A stretch of 64,000 nucleotides of DNA from NCBI GenBank assembly GCA_035345875.1, contig DAORDH010000014.1:62001-126000 (forward strand). The letters are read 5' to 3'. Below the pieces are notes generated by a model, which was not told where the DNA came from, did no database searches, and was given only the letters and a program-made list of their open reading frames with translations. Below are positions 1-8,256 of this stretch, one piece after another (the stretch's first letter is position 1; every line of letters begins with the position of its first letter). The position numbers and the translations under genes were made by a program. Source of the DNA: UBA2033 sp035345875 (GTDB taxonomy: Bacteria; Spirochaetota; Leptospiria; Leptospirales; Leptospiraceae).

Positions 1-740
1 AATTCATTGACATATTCGTGGAAAATGATACACCCTTGGGCTTTGCCTGTTATTTCTATACATTTATAATCATATGCATAAATGGCTTTTTGTTTGATTT
101 TATTTTTAATATTGTAGATTTCTAATAAGTTTAAGTTTCCTCTGTCATCGAAAGTTCTGATGACTTTGGTATAACCATTATTATCCGCTACTAACTTTTG
201 TTTTTTGTTAAAATTTGCTTCTAAAGTCTTGCATTCGGAAGGTTTACGATTTGGCAAAGAAATACATTTTAAATCAAATTCTGTTTTATATTTATGGATA
301 CCATTTTCATCCTCAATGGGATTTTTATTCTCATCTAAGAAGGAAATTTCATTTACACACTCTGAATTTTTTTGGCTGACTAAACAAGCTTTATCATAAG
401 TAAAAATTGTCTCAGACGAAAGTTCTTTTCCTTTATCGAATGTCTGAATTGTTTCAAGAAATCCAGTTGAATTGTAGATTCTTTTCTCAATGGCTACTTT
501 CGGTTCTTCTTCTTTTAAATTTCCATTTGAATCTATAAATTCTGATTCAAGTAAATTTCCGTTGATATCATATAGGTCCTTTCTGAATCCAGATTCAGTT
601 GGAAGAGTGATCTGAATATTTTTATTAGATTGAAATAGGATTCCTGTTTTGACTTTTGTCGACTTAGGAGATTTTTGAATTTTTGACTCTGCAAATAAAA
701 GCAAAGGCAGTAAATAAATTAGAACAAAAACTAAATTCAT
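1..740 (-). CDS. Exported repeat protein with paired cysteines (C-terminus outside window)
   Basis: Open reading frame on the minus strand that starts with ATG at 740 and runs off the left edge, so only the first 246 codons are visible. Residues 1-17 form a hydrophobic signal peptide ending near LLLFAES. There is no lipobox cysteine, so the product is probably periplasmic or secreted. The rest is built from short turn-containing units (YDINGN, IDSNGN, YNSTGF, FDDRGN), reminiscent of YwqK/MORN-like repeat proteins. Three units carry a cysteine pair: C119/C128, C159/C170 and C227/C237, which would suit local disulfides. It diverges from the DUF2779 gene. No function can be assigned; being a real gene is fairly sure. 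Confidence 0.75.
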   Translation of the reverse strand, partial: MNLVFVLIYLLPLLLFAESKIQKSPKSTKVKTGILFQSNKNIQITLPTESGFRKDLYDINGNLLESEFIDSNGNLKEEEPKVAIEKRIYNSTGFLETIQTFDKGKELSSETIFTYDKACLVSQKNSECVNEISFLDENKNPIEDENGIHKYKTEFDLKCISLPNRKPSECKTLEANFNKKQKLVADNNGYTKVIRTFDDRGNLNLLEIYNIKNKIKQKAIYAYDYKCIEITGKAQGCIIFHEYVNE

Positions 741-812
741 AAAATAAGTATCGTCAAATCTTTTTTATTGCTATTCAAAAACCTATCCTTTGTTAGATTA
801 GAAATTCGGATT

Positions 813-2366
813 ATGCTAAAACTTTTTCGTTTTAAAGATTTTCTAAATCAGAAATTAAATGTACCTGAAATAAATCTGCCTTCTAGATCCAATCAATTGG
901 TTTTGACAAAGTCTCGCTTTATGCAAGGGCTAAAATGCGACAAACTTTTATGGCATCAATATCACTCTGAAATAACTCCTACCTATTCAGCAAAGAACGA
1001 AAGCAATCTTCAAAGAGTAAATATTCAGAATGAATTTATTTTTAAGTATGCCAAATTAATTTACCCAAATGGAAAAGAAGTTCCTCGGAACCATAGTATG
1101 AGTTCGTCTCATAAGATGACTCAGAATCTGATTGCAGAGAGAAGTATTGTGTATAACGCATCTTTTCTAACTTCTGATTTTTTTTCTAGAACAAATATAC
1201 TGATACCAAGTAGTATAGATGATTCTTGGGAGATCATTGAAGTTAAATCCTCAATCAACCTCAAACATGACAATATATTAGATATATGTTTTCAAGTTCA
1301 TGTTGCAAGGCAAAGTGGTTTAAAAATATCGAATTGTTCCATTTTGCATGTAAATCCAGATTATTCTTTCACAGGTGAATTGGATATTTCGCAGCTTTTT
1401 ATACTCAAGAATGTTACAGATAGAGTGAACTCAGCCAAATCACAATTTGAGAAACAAGTGAACTATCTAAAGAGCTTAATTACTCGTTTAGATTCTCCTG
1501 ATCTTAGTAAAGAGCATTCTTGTGGAACTCCAAAGAATTGTATATTAAAAACTTGTTGGAATGATCTAGGTGAAGGAAATCTTTTTAATTTACGAGAAGG
1601 TGGAGATCTAACGACAAAATTTTTTAATTTAGGTGTTCGCTATGTCAAAGATATTCCTGAAGATCCCGACTTAACATTTACACAAAAAGTTCAGATTGAA
1701 TCAGAAAGAAGTAATTCTCCTTTTTTACAAAAAGATAAACTAACCGAATTTTTAAATTCAATTCAATTTCCTATTTACTTTCTTGATTTTGAAACCATTA
1801 ATCCGGCAATTCCAGTCTATGTAAATAGCAAACCATTTCAACATATACCTTTTCTTTATTCTTTGCATGTAATGGATAATAAGGATTTGCCTCCGAACCA
1901 TTTTAGCTATATCGATGATGGCTCTGTTGATCCGAGAGAAAAAATTTTAGATGATTTGTCTAAGATAATTTCCATAGATGGGACAATTCTTTGCTACAAT
2001 GCAGTCTTTGAAATGAAGTGTTTACGTGAGTCTGTAAAACTGTTCCCACAATACTCAGATTGGTATTCTTCGATTGCAAATCGTTTTGTAGATTTATCTA
2101 ATCCATTTCGATTCTTTTATTATTATCATCCAAAGCAAAATGGAAGTGCTTCTTTAAAAAGTGTATTGCCTGCTTTAACTGGATTGGATTATAAAGAACT
2201 AGAAATCAATGATGGAAATTTGGCAAATCTTGAATTTTTACGCGCGAAGACGATGAATCTCCCTGAAGAGGAGCTAACAAGTATTTACCGTTTGTTGCTT
2301 GATTATTGTAAAATGGATACCTATGCAATGGTTCAGATTTTAAATACCCTGTGGAAATTGATTTAA
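813..2366 (+). CDS. DUF2779-family protein: RecB/Cas4-like nuclease fused to DEDD exonuclease
   Basis: Two nuclease-like halves are visible (numbering from ATG 813). The N-terminal half has a RecB-type PD-(D/E)XK signature: an Asp pair at 136-137, EVK at 143-145, and a downstream QVHVAR motif. It also has one N-terminal Cys (C42) and a late cluster C237/C243/C248, the arrangement used by Cas4/AddB-like proteins to hold a 4Fe-4S cluster. The C-terminal half has FLDFET (D325, E327), YNAVFE and YCKMDT, matching the ExoI/ExoII/ExoIII motifs of DEDD 3'-5' exonucleases. The substrate and process are unknown, though repair or defence is plausible. A TTG 45 bases upstream would extend the frame, but ATG 813 fits the family start better. 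No CRISPR genes lie nearby. Confidence 0.8.
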   Translation: MLKLFRFKDFLNQKLNVPEINLPSRSNQLVLTKSRFMQGLKCDKLLWHQYHSEITPTYSAKNESNLQRVNIQNEFIFKYAKLIYPNGKEVPRNHSMSSSHKMTQNLIAERSIVYNASFLTSDFFSRTNILIPSSIDDSWEIIEVKSSINLKHDNILDICFQVHVARQSGLKISNCSILHVNPDYSFTGELDISQLFILKNVTDRVNSAKSQFEKQVNYLKSLITRLDSPDLSKEHSCGTPKNCILKTCWNDLGEGNLFNLREGGDLTTKFFNLGVRYVKDIPEDPDLTFTQKVQIESERSNSPFLQKDKLTEFLNSIQFPIYFLDFETINPAIPVYVNSKPFQHIPFLYSLHVMDNKDLPPNHFSYIDDGSVDPREKILDDLSKIISIDGTILCYNAVFEMKCLRESVKLFPQYSDWYSSIANRFVDLSNPFRFFYYYHPKQNGSASLKSVLPALTGLDYKELEINDGNLANLEFLRAKTMNLPEEELTSIYRLLLDYCKMDTYAMVQILNTLWKLI

Positions 2367-2490
2367 CGTCAGTTCGATTTAACAAAAAATTAAAAGATTA
2401 CAACCGAAGGCACTGATAACTGAACGATACAGAAAGGATTTAGAATTTTAAATTATCATATCTTTTATCGGTGCGACGCGGTGTGGATTC
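2367..2490 (+). repeat. Dispersed intergenic repeat copy (same family as the 15.2 kb element)
   Basis: Begins directly after the TAA of the DUF2779 gene. The end CAGTTCGATTTAACAAAAAA followed by TTAAAAGATTACAACCGA matches, in opposite orientation, the right end of the element at 15184-15398 (reverse complement GAGTTCGATATAACAAAAAA then TTTAAAAGATTACCACCGAT). The stretch TGATAACTGAACGATA is also shared with the left part of that element. The right boundary is unclear; I place it near the TATCGGTGC motif. The copy looks degenerate, because no matching right terminus was found. Confidence 0.55.
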
Positions 2491-2510
2491 GACGAGCTCA
2501 CCAACCAAGC

Positions 2511-2624
2511 CTAGTTGAACCGTTCATCGTCTTTCCACCCAAAATCCATTGCCGCTTGTTCGAGGTTTAGGGGTTCATCTTTTAGAATCTCCCTTAAAAT
2601 GACAGCATGGCGCGAAGTCGAGCG
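2511..2624 (-). pseudogene. Short gene remnant
   Basis: The minus strand is open for 37 codons between an upstream in-frame TAA (2625-2627) and a TAG (2511-2513). The peptide reads like a real C-terminus (HAVILREILKDEPLNLEQAA, then MDFGWKDDERFN). The base composition is visibly richer in G+C than the flanks. There is no start codon near the beginning of the open stretch, so it looks like the 3' end of a lost gene, perhaps imported together with the adjacent repeat. The original family is not recognised; a lost antitoxin-type gene is only a guess. Confidence 0.35.
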
Positions 2625-2646
2625 TTAGTCGAGATGAGCCTATTAC

Positions 2647-3162
2647 TTAGAGTTGGATATTTTCGAATCTCTTGAATGTATAGAGAGCTTTTAAAATGAT
2701 AATGACTTCTTTTTTATTGTCATGAATTAATTTATTTGCCATTTCATTCATGCCAAGTTTGCGGCTATCTTCTTCATTTAAGTCTTTTTTCTTTTTTAAA
2801 TTACGAATGTTGCTTTTGTAGAAATTGGGAGTGCGACTTTTTAAGTTTTTTAGAAGTGTGTTGATAAAGTTTTTCTTTTCTGTGTTGATTGCGTTGTCTG
2901 TGATTTGAAATCTTTGTCCAATTTTTAAAATCTTAGCTGGGTCTGTTCCACATTTCTCATTGAAGGTAGTAAGTAAAAATTCTACGATTTCTTCTTTTTC
3001 CAACTCATCAAAATTTATTTTTTTGATTTGGTTACTCATGTTGATGATTTCAGTGAGATTAAAATGAAGAAGAGTAGTTTTTACGGACTCATCATCTAGC
3101 ACAGCTAGAAAGTAATAAAAATCATTATCGGAATTATATTTCACATTGGGCGCATTTGACAT
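2647..3162 (-). CDS. Hypothetical protein, 171 aa, mostly helical
   Basis: Not recognised. It starts with ATG at 3162 but shows no clear Shine-Dalgarno sequence. The product is soluble, with no signal peptide or membrane segment. The N-terminal 75 residues are acidic and helical; the segment LLHFNLTEIINMSNQIKKIN has a faint rhythm like FliG-type helical repeats, which I do not consider evidence of homology. The C-terminal half is strongly basic (KNLKSRTPNFYKSNIRNLKK, then KKD), suggesting nucleic-acid or protein contacts. It converges on the DUF2779 gene and diverges from the glycosyltransferase upstream of the flagellar genes. Function unknown. Confidence 0.6.
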   Translation of the reverse strand: MSNAPNVKYNSDNDFYYFLAVLDDESVKTTLLHFNLTEIINMSNQIKKINFDELEKEEIVEFLLTTFNEKCGTDPAKILKIGQRFQITDNAINTEKKNFINTLLKNLKSRTPNFYKSNIRNLKKKKDLNEEDSRKLGMNEMANKLIHDNKKEVIIILKALYTFKRFENIQL

Positions 3163-3321
3163 AATTTGACTCAGTCTGCAACTTCACCTGTCAAACTATA
3201 CAGTTTTCTAAAATTGTAAACTTCTTTTTTAAACTGTCCTTAGTTGAATATAAAAATAAGTTTTCTATTTTAAATGAATCATTTTTAATGGAAGGGATTT
3301 TGTTTGTCTAGGAAGTGTTGA

Positions 3322-4410
3322 ATGAAAGTTGCGATTATTCATGATTGGCTCACAGGAATGAGAGGGGGAGAATTAGTGTTAGACTCTCTTTTAAAAATTT
3401 ATCCTGATGCAGAATTATTTACTTTGATTTACAATAAGGGAACGCTCAACGAAAGAATTGAGAATCGTAAAATTCATACAGCATTTACAGATCGTTTGCC
3501 GCTTAAAGCAAAAAAATACAGATCCTTTTTACCATTGTTTCCAATGGCGATTGAAACTTTAGATCTTAGAGGATTTGATTTAATTCTTTCATCTTCTCAT
3601 TGTGTTGCGAAGGGGATTATTCCTTCCCCTGATAGTATTCATATATCTTATATTCATTCTCCTATGCGTTATGTTTGGGATTTATACTATGATTATTTTC
3701 CCGCTAAAAGCGGTTTAAAATTTTATATGATTCAGGCGATTGCTAATTATTTGCGCGCTTGGGATGTAGCTTCTTCTCATAGAGTTGATTTATTCTTGAG
3801 TAATTCCAAATTTATAGGAAAGAGAATTCAGAAATTTTATGGAAGAGATTCAGTCGTAGTGCATCCACCCTGTTTGCCAGAAGGATACAAAGTGGTAGAG
3901 AGCCCAAAGGAAGATTTTTACTTAATTGTATCAGCCTTTGCACCATACAAAAGGATTGATCTAGCAATAGAAGCATTCAGAGAAAATGGAAGAAAACTTT
4001 TTATAATTGGTGGGGGTCAGGATGAAAAAAAATTAAAACAATCTGTTCCCTCTAATATACAATTTTTAGGTGGACTGCCTAGAGAGCAAATTGTAGAGTA
4101 TTACAAAAAAGCAAGAGCGTTTATTTTTCCTGGATTAGAAGATTTTGGTATCACGCCAGTTGAGTCACAAGGATACTGCACTCCTGTAATTGCCTTTGGG
4201 CAGGGTGGTGCACTTGAAACAGTAATCGATCAAAAAACAGGTGTATTTTTTCCGGAGCAGACAGTTTCCTCCTTGAATGATGCAATAAATCGGTTTGAAA
4301 AACTCACTTTTAGCAAAGCGAACTTCCAAAAGAATATAAATAGATTTACAGAAGAAAAATTCATAAATGAAATAAAAAATCAGGTCGATAGACAGATAAG
4401 AGAGAACTAA
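3322..4410 (+). CDS. Glycosyltransferase, GT4 family (GT-B fold)
   Basis: Transfers a sugar from a nucleotide-sugar donor, most likely onto a surface glycan or lipopolysaccharide; substrate unknown. The N-terminal acceptor domain starts KVAIIHDWLTGMRGGE, with the Gly-rich loop typical of GT4 enzymes. The C-terminal donor domain has the APYKRID lysine (K210) and the EX7E pair E273/E281 in EDFGITPVES. At 362 aa the length is normal. No membrane segment is seen, so it would act at the cytoplasmic face. It lies 19 bases before flbD but is probably not functionally tied to the flagellar genes. Confidence 0.85.
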   Translation: MKVAIIHDWLTGMRGGELVLDSLLKIYPDAELFTLIYNKGTLNERIENRKIHTAFTDRLPLKAKKYRSFLPLFPMAIETLDLRGFDLILSSSHCVAKGIIPSPDSIHISYIHSPMRYVWDLYYDYFPAKSGLKFYMIQAIANYLRAWDVASSHRVDLFLSNSKFIGKRIQKFYGRDSVVVHPPCLPEGYKVVESPKEDFYLIVSAFAPYKRIDLAIEAFRENGRKLFIIGGGQDEKKLKQSVPSNIQFLGGLPREQIVEYYKKARAFIFPGLEDFGITPVESQGYCTPVIAFGQGGALETVIDQKTGVFFPEQTVSSLNDAINRFEKLTFSKANFQKNINRFTEEKFINEIKNQVDRQIREN

Positions 4411-4429
4411 ACTCTTAATAGGATAACCT

Positions 4430-4645
4430 TTGATAACCTTACACAGATTAAATAATTCAGAAATCATAATCAATTGCAACATGATAGAAAGTATCGAGTC
4501 AACTCCTGATTCTGTTATCACTTTGCAAAATGATAAAAAGATTATTGTAAGGGAAAAAGCAGAAGAAATTATAAATAGTATCATAGAATACCAAAGAAAA
4601 GTTTTCAAAAACGCTATACATATTTCCGCAAATGAGGAGAAGTAA
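4430..4645 (+). CDS. flbD: Flagellar protein FlbD
   Basis: A 71-residue protein matching the FlbD family, which precedes motA in spirochaetes and some Firmicutes. It begins ITLHRLNNSEIIINCNMIES and continues with a short beta-rich domain and VITLQNDKKIIVREKAEEII. The start is a TTG at 4430, preceded at suitable distance by AGGA; no ATG is available in frame before the conserved N-terminus. Its role is undefined, but genetic context in this family ties it to the flagellar motor. It ends five bases before motA, so the genes are co-transcribed and probably translationally coupled. Confidence 0.85.
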   Translation: MITLHRLNNSEIIINCNMIESIESTPDSVITLQNDKKIIVREKAEEIINSIIEYQRKVFKNAIHISANEEK

Positions 4646-4650
4646 ATAAG

Positions 4651-5436
4651 ATGGACATAGCAACAACTGTAGGAATTGGCTTAGGATTATTTTTATTGAC
4701 CTTTGGAACGATAATGGCCGGTCTCGGTGCTGGTGACGTTATCAACGTTCCATCCGTTCTAATTACGTTCGGGGGTGCTACGGCGGGAACTATGATCTCG
4801 GCAAGTTGGGAATCCACTTTAGGCATTGGGAAAGTAACTAGAAAAGCTTTCTTTATAGATAAGTTTGATATTCCTGGACTGATTACAACCCTTGTTTCTT
4901 TCTCAGAGAAAGCCAGAAGAGAAGGTCTACTTGCACTTGAAGATGATGTGAACGAATTACCAGATGAATTCTTGAAAAAAGGAATTCAATTGGTTGTGGA
5001 TGGAACGGATCCAGAACTTGTTCGAAATATTATGGAAACCGAAATCAGCAATATCGCAAGTCGTCATGCGGCTGGACGTGCTTGGTGGGATACATACGGC
5101 GGTCTTGCTCCAGGGTTCGGGATGCTTGGAACTCTTATCGGTCTTGTGGCGATGCTTAAAAACATGGGAACGGGAGATTCTTCAGCGATTGGAACCGGTA
5201 TGGCGGCGGCTCTTATTACAACGTTATATGGATCTTTTGCTGCGAACTTACTTGCAATTCCATTTGTAAAGAAATTAGCTAAGCGTAGTGAAGACGAACT
5301 TGCTATGAAACAAATCATGATTGAAGGAACACTTTCCATTCAATCCGGTGACAATCCTCGTATTGTAAAAGAAAAATTATCTAGTTACTTAGCTCCATCA
5401 GAACGTGCTGTCTTGAAAGACGACGGTAAGGATTAA
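4651..5436 (+). CDS. motA: Flagellar stator protein MotA
   Basis: Inner-membrane stator subunit that, with MotB, converts ion flow into torque on FliG. At 261 aa it has the family length, with four predicted membrane helices: two near residues 5-22 and 30-48, and two around 150-200. Between helices 2 and 3 lies the cytoplasmic loop with the basic and acidic residues that contact the rotor. The conserved YGGLAPGFGMLGTLIGLVAM segment includes P154, equivalent to the functional proline beside the channel. AGGAG lies eight bases before the ATG. The operon order is flbD-motA-motB-fliL. Confidence 0.95.
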   Translation: MDIATTVGIGLGLFLLTFGTIMAGLGAGDVINVPSVLITFGGATAGTMISASWESTLGIGKVTRKAFFIDKFDIPGLITTLVSFSEKARREGLLALEDDVNELPDEFLKKGIQLVVDGTDPELVRNIMETEISNIASRHAAGRAWWDTYGGLAPGFGMLGTLIGLVAMLKNMGTGDSSAIGTGMAAALITTLYGSFAANLLAIPFVKKLAKRSEDELAMKQIMIEGTLSIQSGDNPRIVKEKLSSYLAPSERAVLKDDGKD

Positions 5437-5445
5437 TCTTAGAAT

Positions 5446-6273
5446 ATGGCTAAACAAAAATGTCCTGATTGTATTCAAAAAGTCGCTGAGTATATGTTGA
5501 CTTATGGAGACATGGTTACGTTACTCCTATGCTTTTTTATTATGCTCTATACGACAGGAAAAACAAATCAGAGGGAAATGCAGATTATCCTCTCTGTATT
5601 CAAGTCCTCTACTGGATTTTTTGATGGTGGGCAAACATTAGCGAAAGGTTCTCTGGAAGAATTAGGAATGAATGTAGAGAGTTTGCCTTCTCAAACAAGC
5701 GGCAAAGCTCTTTCAAAAGCTAGAAACCAAGCTACACAGGTTTTTAAATCTGAAATTGAAAAAGGGCGTGTAAGAATCACAGAGGATGAAAGAGGATTAG
5801 TTATCTCTTTGATTGGAGCTGATTATTTTAATCCAGCATCTGCTATTTTACTTCCGCCAGTAAAAGATGTTTTAAAAAAAGCATCTGGACTCATTCGAGA
5901 TTTGGATCGATTTGTTAAAGTGGAAGGTCATAGCGATGAAGATGCAGTTCTTCCTGGAACTAACGTTGGTAGAGAAGAAAGAACTTATATTAACAATTGG
6001 GATCTTGCAGGGGCAAGGGCAATCAATTCCACAGTCTATATGATCAATGTTGGAAAGCTTGCTCCAGGATTATTTCAAGCAGTGAGCTATGGATCCGCTC
6101 GTCCCTATGCAGTAGAAGATCAAGGTAGTCCAGAAGCAAAAGCTTATAACAGAAGAATAGATATTGTAATTTTAGCTGAAAAATCAGTTGGAAGAAAGCC
6201 AAATGAAAGTAATTATGGCTTGCCTAACACTAAACTTCCGAATACGGAAACGACAGTAGAAGGCGAAGATTAA
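5446..6273 (+). CDS. motB: Flagellar stator protein MotB
   Basis: Peptidoglycan-anchored stator partner of MotA. It has a short cytoplasmic N-terminus and a single membrane helix (about 18-40) with the ion-binding aspartate D22 in YGDMVTLLLCFFIMLY. After a plug/linker region, an OmpA-like peptidoglycan-binding domain spans about 130-245 with VEGHSDEDAV and the RRIDIVI end motif. The N-terminus carries a CPDC pair at C6/C9, unusual next to the helix but common enough not to exclude function. Nine bases separate it from motA. Confidence 0.95.
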   Translation: MAKQKCPDCIQKVAEYMLTYGDMVTLLLCFFIMLYTTGKTNQREMQIILSVFKSSTGFFDGGQTLAKGSLEELGMNVESLPSQTSGKALSKARNQATQVFKSEIEKGRVRITEDERGLVISLIGADYFNPASAILLPPVKDVLKKASGLIRDLDRFVKVEGHSDEDAVLPGTNVGREERTYINNWDLAGARAINSTVYMINVGKLAPGLFQAVSYGSARPYAVEDQGSPEAKAYNRRIDIVILAEKSVGRKPNESNYGLPNTKLPNTETTVEGED

Positions 6274-6302
6274 AAGTTTAATTATACGAAAGGAGAAAAC
6301 CT

Positions 6303-6827
6303 ATGGGTGATGCAGCAGCAGAATTAGATGACGAAGAAGGTAAGCCGGCGGCGGAGCCGAAGACTCCCTCCCCAATTATAAAATGGTTAATTTGGATTGG
6401 AGCTGGTATAGCAGGTGTTATATTAGTTGCCGTTATTTCTATGTTTGTTGCAAAACAATCTGCGGTTAGTGTTTATAAACAACAAAAGAATATTGCACTT
6501 GTAAAAGCTCCTCCTCCATTAGAAACATTTAACTTTGTAGATGAATTTCGTATCAACACAGCAGATGTGGGAGAGGCTCACTTTATTAAGTTGAAGCTTA
6601 CTTTTGGATATGATGTTGGTCAACAAGCGTTAGGTCCAGAGCTTGCTACTAGATTACCACAAATGCAAAATATCATTAACTTGATTATTTCTAGAAAGAC
6701 CAAAGAAGATTTGAGAACTCTAAATGATCAGTTGGATTTAAGAGAAGAAATTAAAGCTCATATCAACCATATTTTGACAAACGGTAAAATCAAAGAAGTT
6801 TACTTCAGAGAGTTTATTGTAAATTAA
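6303..6827 (+). CDS. fliL: Flagellar basal-body-associated protein FliL
   Basis: Single-pass inner-membrane protein that surrounds and supports the stators. It shows an acidic cytoplasmic N-terminus (about 25 residues), a membrane helix near 27-48, and a periplasmic stomatin-like domain with FVDEFRINTADVGEAHFIKL and the terminal VYFREFIVN motif. Length 174 aa is normal. A strong AAAGGAG lies just before the ATG. It is last in the flbD-motA-motB-fliL run and is followed by a 200-base spacer with a repeat-like inverted sequence. Confidence 0.92.
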   Translation: MGDAAAELDDEEGKPAAEPKTPSPIIKWLIWIGAGIAGVILVAVISMFVAKQSAVSVYKQQKNIALVKAPPPLETFNFVDEFRINTADVGEAHFIKLKLTFGYDVGQQALGPELATRLPQMQNIINLIISRKTKEDLRTLNDQLDLREEIKAHINHILTNGKIKEVYFREFIVN

Positions 6828-6828
6828 T

Positions 6829-6910
6829 AAAAGATAGCCACCGATTGGCATAGATAAACATTGATGATCTTAAGATTATTGCTGTTGATTCGTGCCATCG
6901 GCTAGGGCAT
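6829..6910. repeat. Degenerate dispersed repeat with imperfect inverted arms
   Basis: Starts two bases after the fliL stop. AAAAGATAGCCACCGATTGG resembles the AAAAGATTACCACCGAT core found at 15.37 kb, 30.49 kb and (inverted) 2.4 kb. The ends AGCCACCGATTGGCA and TGCCATCGGCT form an imperfect hairpin. It may also serve as the operon terminator, although no T-run follows. The rest of the spacer up to kdsB shows nothing recognisable. Confidence 0.4.
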
Positions 6911-7031
6911 CATCACAATTCCAAATCGCATTGTCTTGAAATATAATCGTCGTGTTCTTTTTATTATCCCTAGATTCTAACGAAAATATTTTGGTTAGCT
7001 CAATCGCTCAAATGGAATTATTAGGTAATCT

Positions 7032-7763
7032 ATGAAAGTAATCGGTATTATTCCAGCACGTTATGCAAGCACAAGACTTCCGGCAAAGCCACTTGCGAAA
7101 ATTGGAAGTAAAACAATGATCGAATGGACTTACTTCCATACAAAGAAAGCAAAGACTCTATCTGATGTAATTGTAGCAACAGACCATGAAGAGATTTTTA
7201 ATTGCGTTAAGCGCTCTGGTGGTAATGTTGTTTTAACAAGTCCAGACCATCCAACCGGAACAGATCGGCTTATTGAAGTGGTGAAAGGTTTAAGAGAAGT
7301 CGATATCGTTGTGAATATTCAAGGAGATGAACCTGGAATAGAACCAGACTTGATTGATGGAGTTGTGAATTTAAAACTTAAGTATAGAAATTGGGAAATG
7401 ACAAGTGCAGCCTGTCCCCTTTCTAAAGAAGAGCAACTAGATCCAAATCGAGTGAAAGTCGTTTTCGATAAAAATCAAAGAGCACTTTATTTCTCAAGGT
7501 CTTTGATTCCCTCCAATTTTAAAAAAACAGTAAATGTCTATCGACATCTAGGAATTTATTCTTACGAAAAAGAGTTTTTATTGGCTTACAATGATTTGCC
7601 GCAGAGTGATTTGGAGGCTTCTGAGTCTCTGGAACAATTAAGAGCACTTGAAGCGGGTCACAGTATTGGAATCTATTTAACAAACCAAGCTGGCTTATCT
7701 GTTGATTCTCCAGAGGATTTAGAAGCAGTCATAGAAGATTTTAAAAAGAAAGGGATCATCTAA
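7032..7763 (+). CDS. kdsB: 3-deoxy-manno-octulosonate cytidylyltransferase
   Basis: Activates Kdo with CTP to CMP-Kdo for the LPS inner core, in the cytoplasm. The N-terminal nucleotide-binding motif IIPARYASTRLPAKPLAKI is near-invariant in the family, and NIQGDEPGIEPDLI carries the metal-binding Asp region. Length 243 aa is typical. AGGT lies a few bases before the ATG. It pairs functionally with lpxK and msbA further on and supports an LPS-bearing spirochaete. Its stop overlaps the next gene by one base. Confidence 0.95.
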   Translation: MKVIGIIPARYASTRLPAKPLAKIGSKTMIEWTYFHTKKAKTLSDVIVATDHEEIFNCVKRSGGNVVLTSPDHPTGTDRLIEVVKGLREVDIVVNIQGDEPGIEPDLIDGVVNLKLKYRNWEMTSAACPLSKEEQLDPNRVKVVFDKNQRALYFSRSLIPSNFKKTVNVYRHLGIYSYEKEFLLAYNDLPQSDLEASESLEQLRALEAGHSIGIYLTNQAGLSVDSPEDLEAVIEDFKKKGII

Positions 7764-8191
7764 TGGAAGAAGAATTTCAACCAACCAAAAAATCTGGAAT
7801 GCCTTATGGACTTATCTGGGGTGTTTTGTTTCTTTCTGTTTACGCCTATTTATTTTTCTTTTTTGGAGTTTATTTTATTTGGGATCAGGGAATGCCGGAT
7901 ACATTTGGCGGCTTATTGTTATTAGCCGGTAGTTCCTTTGTCTATTTAATTGCCGGGATTCTTGGGTTTGTGCCTGTATTTATAACTTCCATAATATTCA
8001 TCATTCGAGATCGAAATTTACGACAAAGCATTAAGAACAACTGGCCAGTCTTACTTGCTTTAATCTATCCTATTCTTCCCAATCTTCCAGGACCAATCGA
8101 TGAATCAGTCATGTCTGTTGTAATGTTTTGCATTCGAGTCTATCTCTTTTTTAGAACAGGAAAAGATGTGAAAGAGGCTGCAAAGAAATAA
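7763..8191 (+). CDS. Membrane protein of unknown function, 142 aa
   Basis: Starts within the TAATG junction with kdsB, so it is translationally coupled. It has three to four predicted membrane helices (about 16-40, 50-75, 90-108 and 112-130) and a short charged C-terminus. No family motif is recognised. The coupling suggests an envelope role, but this is inference only. Confidence 0.7.
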   Translation: MEEEFQPTKKSGMPYGLIWGVLFLSVYAYLFFFFGVYFIWDQGMPDTFGGLLLLAGSSFVYLIAGILGFVPVFITSIIFIIRDRNLRQSIKNNWPVLLALIYPILPNLPGPIDESVMSVVMFCIRVYLFFRTGKDVKEAAKK

Positions 8192-8256
8192 TTTTCACTC
8201 GACAGAAAGACTAGTCTCTTTAGTTTCAAAAACGTCTAAAGGCTATGGAGTGAGAA

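Noticed and set aside
205..399. Plus-strand open frame
   Set aside because: It lies inside the clear minus-strand exported protein 1-740 and has no family-like features.
813..2366. Cas4 of a CRISPR locus
   Set aside because: The protein has an extra DEDD domain and there are no cas genes or regularly spaced repeats in the window.
2647..3162. FliG-like protein linked to the flagellar genes
   Set aside because: Only a vague helical rhythm; no FliG motifs (EHPQ, charged torque helix) are present and it is on the other strand.
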